A DNA stretch of 64,000 nt from Oxalobacteraceae bacterium UBA6704 (GTDB taxonomy: Bacteria; Pseudomonadota; Gammaproteobacteria; Burkholderiales; Burkholderiaceae_D). The notes beneath the pieces are model-generated. The model had not been told where the DNA came from. It did not search any database and worked only from the letters and a program-made list of their open reading frames with translations. The stretch lies in the NCBI GenBank assembly GCA_002454505.1, contig DKJA01000133.1, forward strand, positions 12,838 through 76,837. Direction: 5' to 3'. Both the position numbers and the translations under genes were made by a program. Each line of letters begins with the position of its first letter. Position 1 is the first letter of the stretch. Shown here one piece after another: positions 50,949 through 59,433 of this stretch.

Positions 50949-51902
50949 TCATTTTCCCAACAATATGCCGGTCGCCTGGCGGATCGCAGCGTGGATTTTT
51001 TCCAGTTCGTACGCGCCGGCCTTCACTTCCTCGTGCACCGAGGACAGGTAGGCGATCAGCGTCACGAGCTTGGTGGTCAGCATATCGCGGATGCCGGGGC
51101 TCTGGCGCAGGAACTTGCCATGCTCGACGGCATCGCACAGCAGCTGCAACCATTCGACATTGGCCTGGATGCGGATGACGTTGCCGCGCTGCTGGTCCTG
51201 CCCGCCATGGATGCGGAAGTAGCTGAGCGCTTCCGGCAGGTAGATGCAGTCCGTGTGCGCCAGCACGGCAAGCCAGGTCGCCACATCCGACAGCACCACG
51301 TATTGCCGGCCGAGGAAGACGCCGAAGCGGGGCCCCATCGCGCTGCGGCGGAACAGCGCCGTGGTCGGCTCGCCCACCATATTCGTGCCATTGCTGAGCA
51401 TCATGTCGCCCAGCGAGACGCCGCCGATCAGCGTGTCCTGCTCGAACAGCCGCTCGGTGCCGGGAATCGGCGCCATGTGGTGGCCGCCGGCATCGATCAG
51501 CTGGCGGAACGACGTCACCAGCCCCACGTTCGGCGAGGCCAGCAGCGCCGTCATCATGCGCTCGATCTTGGTCGGATGGAACAGGTCGTCGTCCATCATG
51601 AACGCGACGAACTCGCCGTGCGCCGTCGTGTAGCAGTTGTTGAAGTTGTCCATCGGGCCCAGGCCCGGCGCGCGCAGGTACACGATGTTCGGATGCGCGG
51701 CCAGATAAGGCGCGAACCGCTCGGCGGTCAGCTCGTTGTCGCTGTTGTCGCTGACGACGATCTCCACATTGCCCCATGTCTGCGCCAGCGCGGTCTGCAG
51801 CGCCTGCTCGCCGTAGTCGGGCCGGTTGTGCGTGGGGATCAGGATCGACACCAGCGGCAGGCCGCCGGCATCATCGGAAGTCGGGGTGGAACTCGCCATC
51901 AT
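50949..51902 (-). CDS. Glycosyltransferase family 2
   Basis: 317 residues of a GT-A glycosyltransferase: VSILIPTHNRPDYGEQALQTALAQTWGNVEIVVSDNSDN (nucleotide-sugar binding), FVAFMMDDDLFHPTKIERMM (DDD metal site) and a C-terminal helical part. The first ATG at 51902 overlaps the stop of the transketolase gene (ATGA); the next codon is also ATG. There is no membrane helix, so it acts in the cytoplasm on a carrier or protein acceptor. Confidence 0.88.
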   Translation of the reverse strand: MMASSTPTSDDAGGLPLVSILIPTHNRPDYGEQALQTALAQTWGNVEIVVSDNSDNELTAERFAPYLAAHPNIVYLRAPGLGPMDNFNNCYTTAHGEFVAFMMDDDLFHPTKIERMMTALLASPNVGLVTSFRQLIDAGGHHMAPIPGTERLFEQDTLIGGVSLGDMMLSNGTNMVGEPTTALFRRSAMGPRFGVFLGRQYVVLSDVATWLAVLAHTDCIYLPEALSYFRIHGGQDQQRGNVIRIQANVEWLQLLCDAVEHGKFLRQSPGIRDMLTTKLVTLIAYLSSVHEEVKAGAYELEKIHAAIRQATGILLGK

Positions 51903-52816
51903 TGTCCTTGTCGAGACTGCAGTACCTGTTCGCGCAGCGACGCCACGTCGATCTGGTGTTCGCGGCGCAGGTAATCCCAGCTACCGTTGAATGTTGAGAA
52001 GCGGTCGTTGATGCCGAGGCGCAGCACCTGGGCGCGCGGGCCGCGCATGCCGGCGACGATTTCCGCCACCGCGCCGCCCAGCCCGCCCAGCCGGTTGTGC
52101 TCTTCCAGCACCACCAGCTGCTCGTGCCGGCCGGCCAGCGCCTCGACCTGCGCGGCGTTCAGCGGCTTGATCGACGGCACGCTCCAGACGGCGCTGCCGT
52201 CCGGTTCGGCCAGCTGCAGCGCGCTGACCACCATCGAGCCGGTGGCCAGGTAGGCGGTGCCGCCGTCGCCGCCGGCACGCACCGGCAGCAGGTCGCCCAC
52301 CGGCACGTTCACCGGCGCCTGGTGCACGGTGCCCGCATCGGACTTGCCCATGCGCACATACACGGGCCGTTCGAAGCGCAGCGCATGCGCCATCGCGTAA
52401 TGCATTTCCGCGTCGTCGCAGGGCGACAGGATGTCGATGTGCGGCACGGCGCGCAGCGCGGCGATGTCTTCGGCCGACTGGTGGCTGCTGCCCAGCGCGC
52501 TGTAGACGAGGCCGGCGCCGTCGCCGATGAACACCACCGGCAGTTCCTCGTAGCAGACGTCGAGCTTGATCTGTTCCAGCGTGCGGATCGGCACGAAGCA
52601 GGCCAGGCCATAGACGATCGGCTTGAAGCCCGCCTTGGCCAGCCCGGCCGCCACGCCCACCATGTTCTGCTCGGCCACGCCGCAGTTGACGAACTGCGCC
52701 GGGCATTGCCTGCGGAACTCGTCGAACAGCGCGTAGCCGTGGTCGCCGGTCAGCAGAAGCACCTTCGGGTCGGCCTGCGCGGCCGCCAGGATGGCCGCGG
52801 AAAATGCGCTCCTCAT
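51899..52816 (-). CDS. Transketolase C-terminal half
   Basis: 305 residues containing the transketolase pyrimidine-binding and C-terminal domains, split from the N-terminal half encoded just upstream: GDHGYALFDEFRRQCP, NCGVAEQNMVGVAAGLAKAGFKPIVYG (Glu in the VAEQNM motif), HQSAEDIAALRAVPHIDILSP and GLGGAVAEIVAG. Split transketolase pairs are typical of secondary-metabolism or sugar-branching roles rather than the pentose phosphate pathway. The ATG overlaps the previous stop by 4 bp; it is followed by glycosyltransferases. Confidence 0.9.
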   Translation of the reverse strand: MRSAFSAAILAAAQADPKVLLLTGDHGYALFDEFRRQCPAQFVNCGVAEQNMVGVAAGLAKAGFKPIVYGLACFVPIRTLEQIKLDVCYEELPVVFIGDGAGLVYSALGSSHQSAEDIAALRAVPHIDILSPCDDAEMHYAMAHALRFERPVYVRMGKSDAGTVHQAPVNVPVGDLLPVRAGGDGGTAYLATGSMVVSALQLAEPDGSAVWSVPSIKPLNAAQVEALAGRHEQLVVLEEHNRLGGLGGAVAEIVAGMRGPRAQVLRLGINDRFSTFNGSWDYLRREHQIDVASLREQVLQSRQGQ

Positions 52817-53619
52817 GCTTGCTCCAGTTCCGCCAGCGCGGCGGCGTAGGTATCGGGGTTCAGGCGCGTGTAGTGCCACTCGTTGGCATGCTCCATGAAG
52901 GACACGCCCTTGCCCTTGACGGTGCGGGCGACCAGCGCCTTCGGCCGGCCGTCGCGGTTGCCGCGCAGCGCCTGCAGCGCCGCGTCGAGCGCCGCCTCGT
53001 CGTGACCGTCCACATCGACCGCTTCGAAGCCGAACGCTGCGAACTTGTCGCGCAGCGAGCCGAGGCCCATCACGTCGGCCGTCCGGCCCATCGCCTGGAA
53101 GCCGTTCTCGTCGACGATGACCACCAGGTTGTCGAGCTTGCGGTGGGCGGCGAACAGCAGCGCTTCCCACATCGTGCCTTCGTTCATTTCGCCGTCGCCG
53201 ACGATGGCGTAGCACATCTGGTCGGTACCGGCCAGCTGCGCGGCCAGCGCCATGCCGACGCCGACCGGCAGGCCGTGGCCCAGCGAACCGGCGGTGACTT
53301 CGCAGCCCGGCACGTGGGCGTCGGACAGGCCCTTCAGCGGGGTGGCGTCGCCGAAGTAATTGTCCAGCGCATCCTGCGTCAGCCAGCCCTTCTCGAACAG
53401 GCAGGCGTACTGCGCCATCACGCCATGGCCCTTCGACAGCACGAGGTAGTCGCGCTGCGCGCCGCGTGGCGCGTTGTCCGGATAGCGCAGGTGGTTGCGG
53501 TACAGCACGGCCAGGATCTCGACGATCGAGAAGGCGCAGCCGATGTGCACGGTAGCGCCGGCATGGGCCATCGTCAGGATCGCGCGGCGGATCGCTGTGG
53601 CGGAAAATGCTTGCGGCAT
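52813..53619 (-). CDS. Transketolase N-terminal half
   Basis: 268 residues with the thiamine diphosphate-binding domain: RAILTMAHAGATVHIGCAFSIVEILAVLY, DYLVLSKGHGVMAQYA, HVPGCEVTAGSLGHGLPVGVGMA and the Mg-TPP motif IVGDGEMNEGTMWEALLFAAHRKLDNLVVIVDEN. It pairs with the following gene as a heteromeric transketolase that transfers a two-carbon ketol unit. Its place in a CDP-3,6-dideoxyhexose operon suggests a 4-ketosugar acceptor, giving a branched sugar; this is inference. Confidence 0.92.
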   Translation of the reverse strand: MPQAFSATAIRRAILTMAHAGATVHIGCAFSIVEILAVLYRNHLRYPDNAPRGAQRDYLVLSKGHGVMAQYACLFEKGWLTQDALDNYFGDATPLKGLSDAHVPGCEVTAGSLGHGLPVGVGMALAAQLAGTDQMCYAIVGDGEMNEGTMWEALLFAAHRKLDNLVVIVDENGFQAMGRTADVMGLGSLRDKFAAFGFEAVDVDGHDEAALDAALQALRGNRDGRPKALVARTVKGKGVSFMEHANEWHYTRLNPDTYAAALAELEQA

Positions 53620-53653
53620 GGGAGCTCCAGGCAATTGCATCGGTTGAAGGCGG

Positions 53654-54703
53654 CTAGACAGCGGCGGCCGCCCGGTGCCAGGCGGCGGTGCGCCGGATGG
53701 CCTCGTCGAGCGGGGTGAACACGGCCAGGCCGAGACTGCCGGCGCGGGCGACGTCCGGCACGTACTGTTCGGGCAGCACGCCGGCGGCCGGCGTGCCGAG
53801 CACGATACTGTCGTCGCGGCCGTTGAGGACGGTGGCGATGCGGCCGGCCAGCCGGCCGATGCCGATCGGCTCCGGCGAGCCCACGTTGTACGGTTGGCCA
53901 TCGCCCTGCACGAGAATGGTCAGCAGCCACACGGCGAGGTCGGCGGCGTACAGGTAGGACCGCACCGCCTGGCCGTCGCCGCTGACACGCACCTGTTCGC
54001 CGCGCATGGCGTCGCGCAGGAAATTGGCCACGGCGAAATGCGCATCGAGCGGCTGGTACGGCCCGACGAAGGCGAAACAGCGCGCCACCTGCACCTGCAT
54101 GCCGCCGGCCTGCTGCTCGCAGGCGGCCAGCCACTCGACCACGCGCTTGCCCTGGCCGTAGGCGCTGCGCAGGTCCTGCGGCGCAGGTGCGCCGACATAC
54201 GTCTCCGGTACATGGGTCAGCGTGGCGGGCTGGCGGCCGTAGACGGCGCCGGAACTGGTCAGCAGGAAGCGTTGCGCGCCGCTGCGGCGGGCCAGCGCCA
54301 GCGCTTCCCTGCCGCCGGCCACGATGGCATCGAACGCCTCGGCCGGAAACGACGCGGGTGCCGCCACATCGGTGGCCGCATGGATCACGGTGTCGAAAGA
54401 ACCCGACACCTGCGACAGGTCGCGCACGTCGCCCTGCACGAGGTGCAGCGCGGGATGCGCGGCCAGGCCGGGCACGCGGGCACGGAAGCGCTGCGGATCG
54501 CGGCTCAGCACCGTCACCTGCAGGTCCAGGCCATGCACTTCGTCCAGCCACAGCAGCGCTTCCAGCAGCCAGCAACCGAAGAAGCCCGTGCCGCCGGTGA
54601 CGAACAGCCGCTGCCCGCGCAGGCCGGCGGCGACCGCGCCGCCGCAGCGTTCTGCGATCAGCGCCAGGTCCTGCTGGGCAACGCCGGGTCGGTACTGGGC
54701 CAT
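53654..54703 (-). CDS. NAD-dependent epimerase/dehydratase (sugar nucleotide)
   Basis: 349-residue extended SDR: TGGTGFFGCWLLEALLWL (NAD site, about 37-54), FLLTSSGAVYGRQP (Ser), and the Tyr-x-x-x-Lys region SAYGQGKRVVEW (about 187). It has GDVRDLSQV for the dinucleotide. In this context it is likely to epimerise, reduce or dehydrate the CDP-deoxysugar after RfbH or after the transketolase step. It begins 13 bp after the rfbH stop and is followed by the transketolase pair. Confidence 0.88.
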   Translation of the reverse strand: MAQYRPGVAQQDLALIAERCGGAVAAGLRGQRLFVTGGTGFFGCWLLEALLWLDEVHGLDLQVTVLSRDPQRFRARVPGLAAHPALHLVQGDVRDLSQVSGSFDTVIHAATDVAAPASFPAEAFDAIVAGGREALALARRSGAQRFLLTSSGAVYGRQPATLTHVPETYVGAPAPQDLRSAYGQGKRVVEWLAACEQQAGGMQVQVARCFAFVGPYQPLDAHFAVANFLRDAMRGEQVRVSGDGQAVRSYLYAADLAVWLLTILVQGDGQPYNVGSPEPIGIGRLAGRIATVLNGRDDSIVLGTPAAGVLPEQYVPDVARAGSLGLAVFTPLDEAIRRTAAWHRAAAAV

Positions 54704-54716
54704 CGCGGACGATCCG

Positions 54717-56042
54717 TCAGAAGTTCACGCCGAAGAAAGCCTCGAGTTTGTCGACGACGAAGTCCAGCATCGCGCGGTCCAGGCCCGGGTAGACGCCGAC
54801 CCAGAACGTGTCGTTCATCACGCGGTCGGTATTGGTCAGCTCGCCCGACACGCGGTAGTTGCGGCCGATCATGTACGGCTGGCGCGTCAGGTTGCCGGCG
54901 AACAGCAGGCGGGTGCCGATCTTGTGCTGGTCCAGGTAAGTGAGCAGGTCGACGCGCGACGCGTTCGCCTCCGGCTTGAGCGTCATCGGGAAGCCGAACC
55001 ACGACGGATCGGAACCTTCGGTCGCTTCCGGCAGGATCAGGAATTCGGCGCACGACTGCAGGCGTTCCTTCAGGTAGGCGAAGTTGTCCTTGCGCGCCTG
55101 GATGAAGCCGGCCGCGCGGTCGATCTGCGCCAGGCCGCAGGCTGCCTGCATGTCGGTGATCTTCAGGTTGTAGCCCAGGTGGCTGTAGGTGTACTTGTGG
55201 TCGTAGCCTTCCGGCAGCGTGCCCAGCTTCCAGCAGAAGCGCTTGCCGCAGGTATTGTCCTTGCCCGGCGGGCAGTAGCAGTCGCGGCCCCAGTCGCGGA
55301 ACGATTCGGCGATCTGCTTCAACTCGTAGTTGTTGGTGAACACGGCACCGCCCTCGCCCATCGTGATGTGGTGCGCCGGGTAGAACGACATCGTGCCGAT
55401 GTCGCCGAACGTGCCGACCATCTGGCCGCGGTAGGTGGAGCCCAGCGCGTCGCAGCAGTCCTCGATCAGCCACAGCTTGTACTTCCTGCACAGCGCCGTG
55501 ATGACGTCCAGGTTATACGGGTTGCCCAGCGTGTGGGCCAGCATGATGGCCTTGGTCTTCGGGCCGATCGCCGCTTCCAGCTGCGTCACGTCGATGTTGT
55601 ACGTGCCCAGCTCGACGTCGACGAACACGGGCACCGCGCCGAACTGCAGGATCGGGTTGACGGTGGTCGGGAAGCCGGCCGCCACGCCGATCACTTCGTC
55701 GCCCGGCTGGATCGCGCGGGCGCCCAGCTTCGGCGACGTCAGCGTGTTGAACGCGACGAGGTTGGCGGACGAGCCGGAGTTCACGGTGATCAGGTGCTGC
55801 ACGCCGATCAGTTTCGCCAGCTTCGCCTCGAACTGGTCGTTGAAGCGGCCGGTGGTCAGCCATGCGTCGAGCGAGGCTTCCACCATCAGTTCCATTTCCG
55901 GCGCGCCGACGACCTTGCCGGCGGGTGGGATGACGGTCACGCCCGGCTCGAAGGCACGCGGCTGGCTGGCCAGCTCGCCGTACTGGCGGACCAGCGCGAT
56001 GATCTGTTCGCGGAGTTGTTCCTTGCTTGCGGTGTCGTTCAT
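54717..56042 (-). CDS. rfbH: CDP-4-keto-6-deoxyglucose-3-dehydrase (RfbH/DdhC/E1)
   Basis: 441 residues, the [2Fe-2S] pyridoxamine-phosphate enzyme that removes the C-3 hydroxyl. The usual aminotransferase Lys is replaced by His in SFYPAHHITMGEGG (about residue 222), as in E1. The iron-sulfur ligands fit the C-x57-C-x1-C-x7-C spacing exactly: the first in IEDCCDALG, then DCYCPPGKDNTC. PLP-pocket motifs GSSANLVAFN and GDEVIGVAAGFPTTVNPI are present. No E3 reductase gene (RfbI/DdhD) is in the window; it may lie elsewhere or a general reductase may serve. Confidence 0.95.
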   Translation of the reverse strand: MNDTASKEQLREQIIALVRQYGELASQPRAFEPGVTVIPPAGKVVGAPEMELMVEASLDAWLTTGRFNDQFEAKLAKLIGVQHLITVNSGSSANLVAFNTLTSPKLGARAIQPGDEVIGVAAGFPTTVNPILQFGAVPVFVDVELGTYNIDVTQLEAAIGPKTKAIMLAHTLGNPYNLDVITALCRKYKLWLIEDCCDALGSTYRGQMVGTFGDIGTMSFYPAHHITMGEGGAVFTNNYELKQIAESFRDWGRDCYCPPGKDNTCGKRFCWKLGTLPEGYDHKYTYSHLGYNLKITDMQAACGLAQIDRAAGFIQARKDNFAYLKERLQSCAEFLILPEATEGSDPSWFGFPMTLKPEANASRVDLLTYLDQHKIGTRLLFAGNLTRQPYMIGRNYRVSGELTNTDRVMNDTFWVGVYPGLDRAMLDFVVDKLEAFFGVNF

Positions 56043-56052
56043 GGTTCCAGCC

Positions 56053-57117
56053 TTAAAGATATTCGGTAGCTTGATAGTCGCGGATCTGCGCCAGCGTCAG
56101 CGCGCGCATGTCGGCACCGGCCGCGTGGGCCTTGTGCCACGCGACGATGCGGTCGATGGTGTGGCCCAGTGGCCAGCGCGCCTGCCAGCCGAGGCGCGCG
56201 CGCGCCTTCGAGCAGTCCAGTTTCAGATAGGTGGCCTCGTGCGGCTGCGGCGCCGGGTCCAGCTGCCAGGCGGCGCCGTCGCCCCACTGCGCGCACAGGC
56301 GTTCGATGATCCATTGCACGGGGCGCGCATCGCGCTCGTCCGGGCCGAAGTTGAACGGCTCGGCGGCGGCATGGCCGTCCGTGTACAGCCGCTCGGCCAG
56401 CGTCAGGTAGCCCGACAGCGGTTCCAGCACGTGCTGCCACGGCCGGATCGCGTGCGGGTTGCGGATCTTCACCGGCTGGCCGGCCGCGACGGCGCGCACC
56501 ATGTCCGGGATCAGCCGGTCCTCGGCCCAGTCGCCGCCGCCGATCACGTTGCCAGCGCGTCCGGAGCCCAGCGCAGCCCCTTGTGCCGGCGTGAAGAACG
56601 AGCTGCGGTAGGCGCTCGTCACCAGTTCGGCGCAGGCCTTGCTGTTGCTGTACGGGTCGAAGCCGCCCATCGGCTCGTTCTCGCGGTAGCCCCAGTGCCA
56701 TTCGCGGTTCTCGTAGCACTTGTCGCTGGTGACGTTCAGCACGGCGCGGATGCCCGGCGTGGCGCGCACCGCCTCGAACAGGTTGACGAGGCCCATCACG
56801 TTGGTGGCATAGGTCTCGGTGGGATGGCTGTACGAGTAGCGCACCAGCGCCTGCGCCGCCATGTGGATGACGATGTCCGGCCGGGCCGCCTGCAGCGCCG
56901 CGGCCAGCGCGGCCGCGTCGCGGATGTCGCCGACGACATGCGTCATGCCGGCCGCGACGCCGGCCGCCTCGAACAGGCTGGGCTGGCTGGGCGGCGGCAG
57001 CGCGAAGCCCGTCACGTCGGCACCCAGCGACTGCAGCCACAGGCTGAGCCAGCTGCCCTTGAAACCCGTGTGGCCGGTCAGGAAGACGCGCTTGCCCTGC
57101 CAGAACGCAGCGTTCAT
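56053..57117 (-). CDS. rfbG: CDP-glucose 4,6-dehydratase
   Basis: 354 residues, converting CDP-glucose to CDP-4-keto-6-deoxyglucose. The NAD-binding motif is TGHTGFKGSWLSLWLQSLG (residues about 14-32), with DIVIHMAAQALVRYSYSHP, NVTSDKCYENREWHWGY and the catalytic YSNSKACAEL (Tyr-x-x-x-Lys, about residue 155). GRAGNVIGGGDWAEDRLIPD is characteristic. The start overlaps rfbF by 4 bp and the stop lies 10 bp before rfbH. Confidence 0.95.
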   Translation of the reverse strand: MNAAFWQGKRVFLTGHTGFKGSWLSLWLQSLGADVTGFALPPPSQPSLFEAAGVAAGMTHVVGDIRDAAALAAALQAARPDIVIHMAAQALVRYSYSHPTETYATNVMGLVNLFEAVRATPGIRAVLNVTSDKCYENREWHWGYRENEPMGGFDPYSNSKACAELVTSAYRSSFFTPAQGAALGSGRAGNVIGGGDWAEDRLIPDMVRAVAAGQPVKIRNPHAIRPWQHVLEPLSGYLTLAERLYTDGHAAAEPFNFGPDERDARPVQWIIERLCAQWGDGAAWQLDPAPQPHEATYLKLDCSKARARLGWQARWPLGHTIDRIVAWHKAHAAGADMRALTLAQIRDYQATEYL

Positions 57118-57887
57118 GGCCAGCGCTTCCACGGCGCCTTGCCGGTGCGCCACAATTCTTCCAGGTGGACGCGGTCGCGCAGCGTATCCATCGGCTGCCA
57201 GAAACCGTCGTGGCGGAAGGCATGCATTTCGCCTTCGGCGGCCAGCCGTTCCATCGGCTCCTTTTCCCAGATGGTCGTGTCGTCGGCAACGTAGTCGATG
57301 ACCTTCGGCGACAGCACGAAGTAGCCGCCGTTGATCCAGCTGCCGTCGCCCTGCGGTTTTTCGCGGAAGGCGGTGATGCGGTCGCCGTCCATGTCGATCG
57401 TGCCGAAGCGGCCCGGCGGCTGCACGGCCGTCATCGTGCCCAGCCGGCCGTGTTCCTTGTGGAAGCGGATCGACGCGGCGATGTCGATGTCGGCCACGCC
57501 GTCGCCATAGGTGAAGCAGAAGGCTTCCTCGCCTTCGACGTACTTGCGCACGCGCTTCAGGCGGCCACCGGTCAATGTGTCGTCGCCCGTGTCGACCAGC
57601 GTGACCTTCCACGGCTCCGCATAGCGCTCGTGCACCTGCATCGTGTTGTACTGCATGTCGAAGGTGACGTCGGAGGTGTGCAGGAAGTAGTTGGCGAAGA
57701 ACTCCTTGATCACATAGCCCTTGTAGCCGCAGCAGATCACGAAATCGTTGATGCCGTGCGCCGAGTAGCTCTTCAGGATGTGCCACAGGATCGGCTTGCC
57801 GCCGATCTCCACCATCGGCTTCGGCCGCACGGTGGTTTCCTCGCTGAGCCGGGTTCCCAGTCCACCGGCCAGTATCACTGCTTTCAT
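57114..57887 (-). CDS. rfbF: Glucose-1-phosphate cytidylyltransferase
   Basis: 257 residues producing CDP-glucose from CTP and glucose-1-phosphate: the nucleotidyl-transfer motif LAGGLGTRLSEETTVRPKPMVEIGGKPIL at residues about 6-34, GDGVADIDI and GDGSWINGGYFVL. It is the first gene of the nine-gene glycan operon and is preceded by GAGGAC ahead of the ATG. The 166-bp gap to hlyD holds the likely promoter, but no convincing -35/-10 pair can be called. Confidence 0.96.
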   Translation of the reverse strand: MKAVILAGGLGTRLSEETTVRPKPMVEIGGKPILWHILKSYSAHGINDFVICCGYKGYVIKEFFANYFLHTSDVTFDMQYNTMQVHERYAEPWKVTLVDTGDDTLTGGRLKRVRKYVEGEEAFCFTYGDGVADIDIAASIRFHKEHGRLGTMTAVQPPGRFGTIDMDGDRITAFREKPQGDGSWINGGYFVLSPKVIDYVADDTTIWEKEPMERLAAEGEMHAFRHDGFWQPMDTLRDRVHLEELWRTGKAPWKRWP

Positions 57888-58053
57888 GCTGCGGTCCTCG
57901 AGTCTTCTAGAATGATTTTTTCAGCCTGGCATCGTCACAGCTTGTGCCGGCTTGCCACCGGGCAGGCAGGCGCCGGATCGGGCTATTCTAAACCAAGTGT
58001 TCCGCCGCGCAGTCACTTTATTGCCCCTGCTCAAGAGGTTGTTGCAGCCCCGC

Positions 58054-59433
58054 TCAAGGTTCGCGGATCGACTCGTTCATGGCCTTCGTCAGCGGCCACA
58101 ACAGGTAGGACATGATCGACCGTTTGCCGACGACGATCTCGGCCGTGACGGTCATGCCGGGCAGCAGCGGCGTATCGGCCGGCATGCGGCGCAGCGTCGA
58201 GTTGCCGTAGTCGACCCGGGCCACGTAATACGCGTCGGTGCCCTGCCCCGGCGCCACCTGCTCGCGGCGGAACGAGTCGGAGCTGACGGTGCGCAGGTGG
58301 CCGTCCAGCGCACCGTGTTTCTGGAACGGAAACGCATCGAGCTTCAGGTTGACGGGCGCGTTGGCGCGGATATAGCCCATGTCGGCCGAATCGATCTGCA
58401 CCTCCGCCTCCATCCTGGCGCCCAGCGGCACCAGCGTCATCATCGGTTCCGCTTCCTTGACGACGGTGCCCTGGGCCAGCTTGCCCACTTCCAGCACGAC
58501 CGCGTCGACCGGCGCCGCGACGCTGACGAGCTGGCGCCGCTTGTCGGCCTTGGTCAGCTGCTCGTTGATGCTGTCGCGCTCGCGCGTGACGCCCAGCAGG
58601 TCTTCCAGCGCCTTCTGCCGCCAGCTCCGGTTGAACGCGGACCGTTCCGCCTCGGCGGACGCCAGTTCGCGGACCAGTTCGATGTCGCGGCTGCGGCCGT
58701 TGATCAGGCTGCGCTCCACTTCCAGGCGGCGGTCGCGCGCTTCCAGCAGCTGCATCTTGGCGCCGAAATTCTCGGCCACCAGCTTTTCCTGCATCGCCTC
58801 GATCTGCGCCAGCGACTTCATGCGCTCAGCCAGCACGACCTGGTCGCGCTTGTTCGTCTCGATCGTCGCGCGCAGCCGCTGCACGTTCTCGTCGAGCCGT
58901 GTCTTCTGCGCGTCGAAGTTGCCCTGGCGCTCGCCGGCCAGCTGGGCCTGCAGCACATTGTCGGCACCTTCCAGCTTGCCCGAGGGCGCGCGGCGGCCCG
59001 CCAGCTCGGCCTGCAGACTGGCCACCTGGGCGTCCAGGCTGCCCAGCCGCGTGCGCAGCTGCTGCTCGTCGGCCTGGGTGAACGTGGGATCGAGCTCGGC
59101 CAGCACTTCGCCCTTCCTGACCACCTGGCCCACGCGCACGTTGACGCGCTGGACGATCGACGTCTCCAGCGGCTGCACGACAATGTTCTGGGTGGGATTG
59201 ACGAGCCGGCCATGGGCGGTCACCACCATCTCCATCTTCGACAGGCTGGCCCACAGGATGAACAGCACGAACGCCAGCGCCATCAGGTGCAGCGTGATGC
59301 GCACGTAGCGGGGCAGCGGCGCGCGTTCGATCGCGTCCGCGTCGGGCAGGAACGCGATCTCGGTGTCTTCGCCGAGACGGCGGCCCGGCGAGCGGCGCTC
59401 GCCTTTTACAGGTGGCTGGTTTGCTGGTTCCAT
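58054..59433 (-). CDS. HlyD-family type I secretion periplasmic adaptor
   Basis: 459 residues, the membrane fusion component of a T1SS. One membrane helix (about 48-66, LMALAFVLFILWASLS) anchors it; then KMEMVVTAHGRLVNPTQNI (lipoyl/barrel-like), two long antiparallel helices (about 130-300) and the C-terminal half-barrel with VLEVGKLAQGTVVKEAEPMMTLVP, ending in PGMTVTAEIVVGKRSIMSYLLWPL, the HlyD-typical tail. The start overlaps the end of the ABC exporter by 28 bp. An outer-membrane TolC is needed but is not in the window. Confidence 0.94.
   Translation of the reverse strand: MEPANQPPVKGERRSPGRRLGEDTEIAFLPDADAIERAPLPRYVRITLHLMALAFVLFILWASLSKMEMVVTAHGRLVNPTQNIVVQPLETSIVQRVNVRVGQVVRKGEVLAELDPTFTQADEQQLRTRLGSLDAQVASLQAELAGRRAPSGKLEGADNVLQAQLAGERQGNFDAQKTRLDENVQRLRATIETNKRDQVVLAERMKSLAQIEAMQEKLVAENFGAKMQLLEARDRRLEVERSLINGRSRDIELVRELASAEAERSAFNRSWRQKALEDLLGVTRERDSINEQLTKADKRRQLVSVAAPVDAVVLEVGKLAQGTVVKEAEPMMTLVPLGARMEAEVQIDSADMGYIRANAPVNLKLDAFPFQKHGALDGHLRTVSSDSFRREQVAPGQGTDAYYVARVDYGNSTLRRMPADTPLLPGMTVTAEIVVGKRSIMSYLLWPLTKAMNESIREP

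Noticed and set aside
51899..53619. Frameshifted single transketolase gene
   Set aside because: The two halves have separate starts, a 4-bp ATGA overlap and complete domains; split transketolases are a known arrangement.
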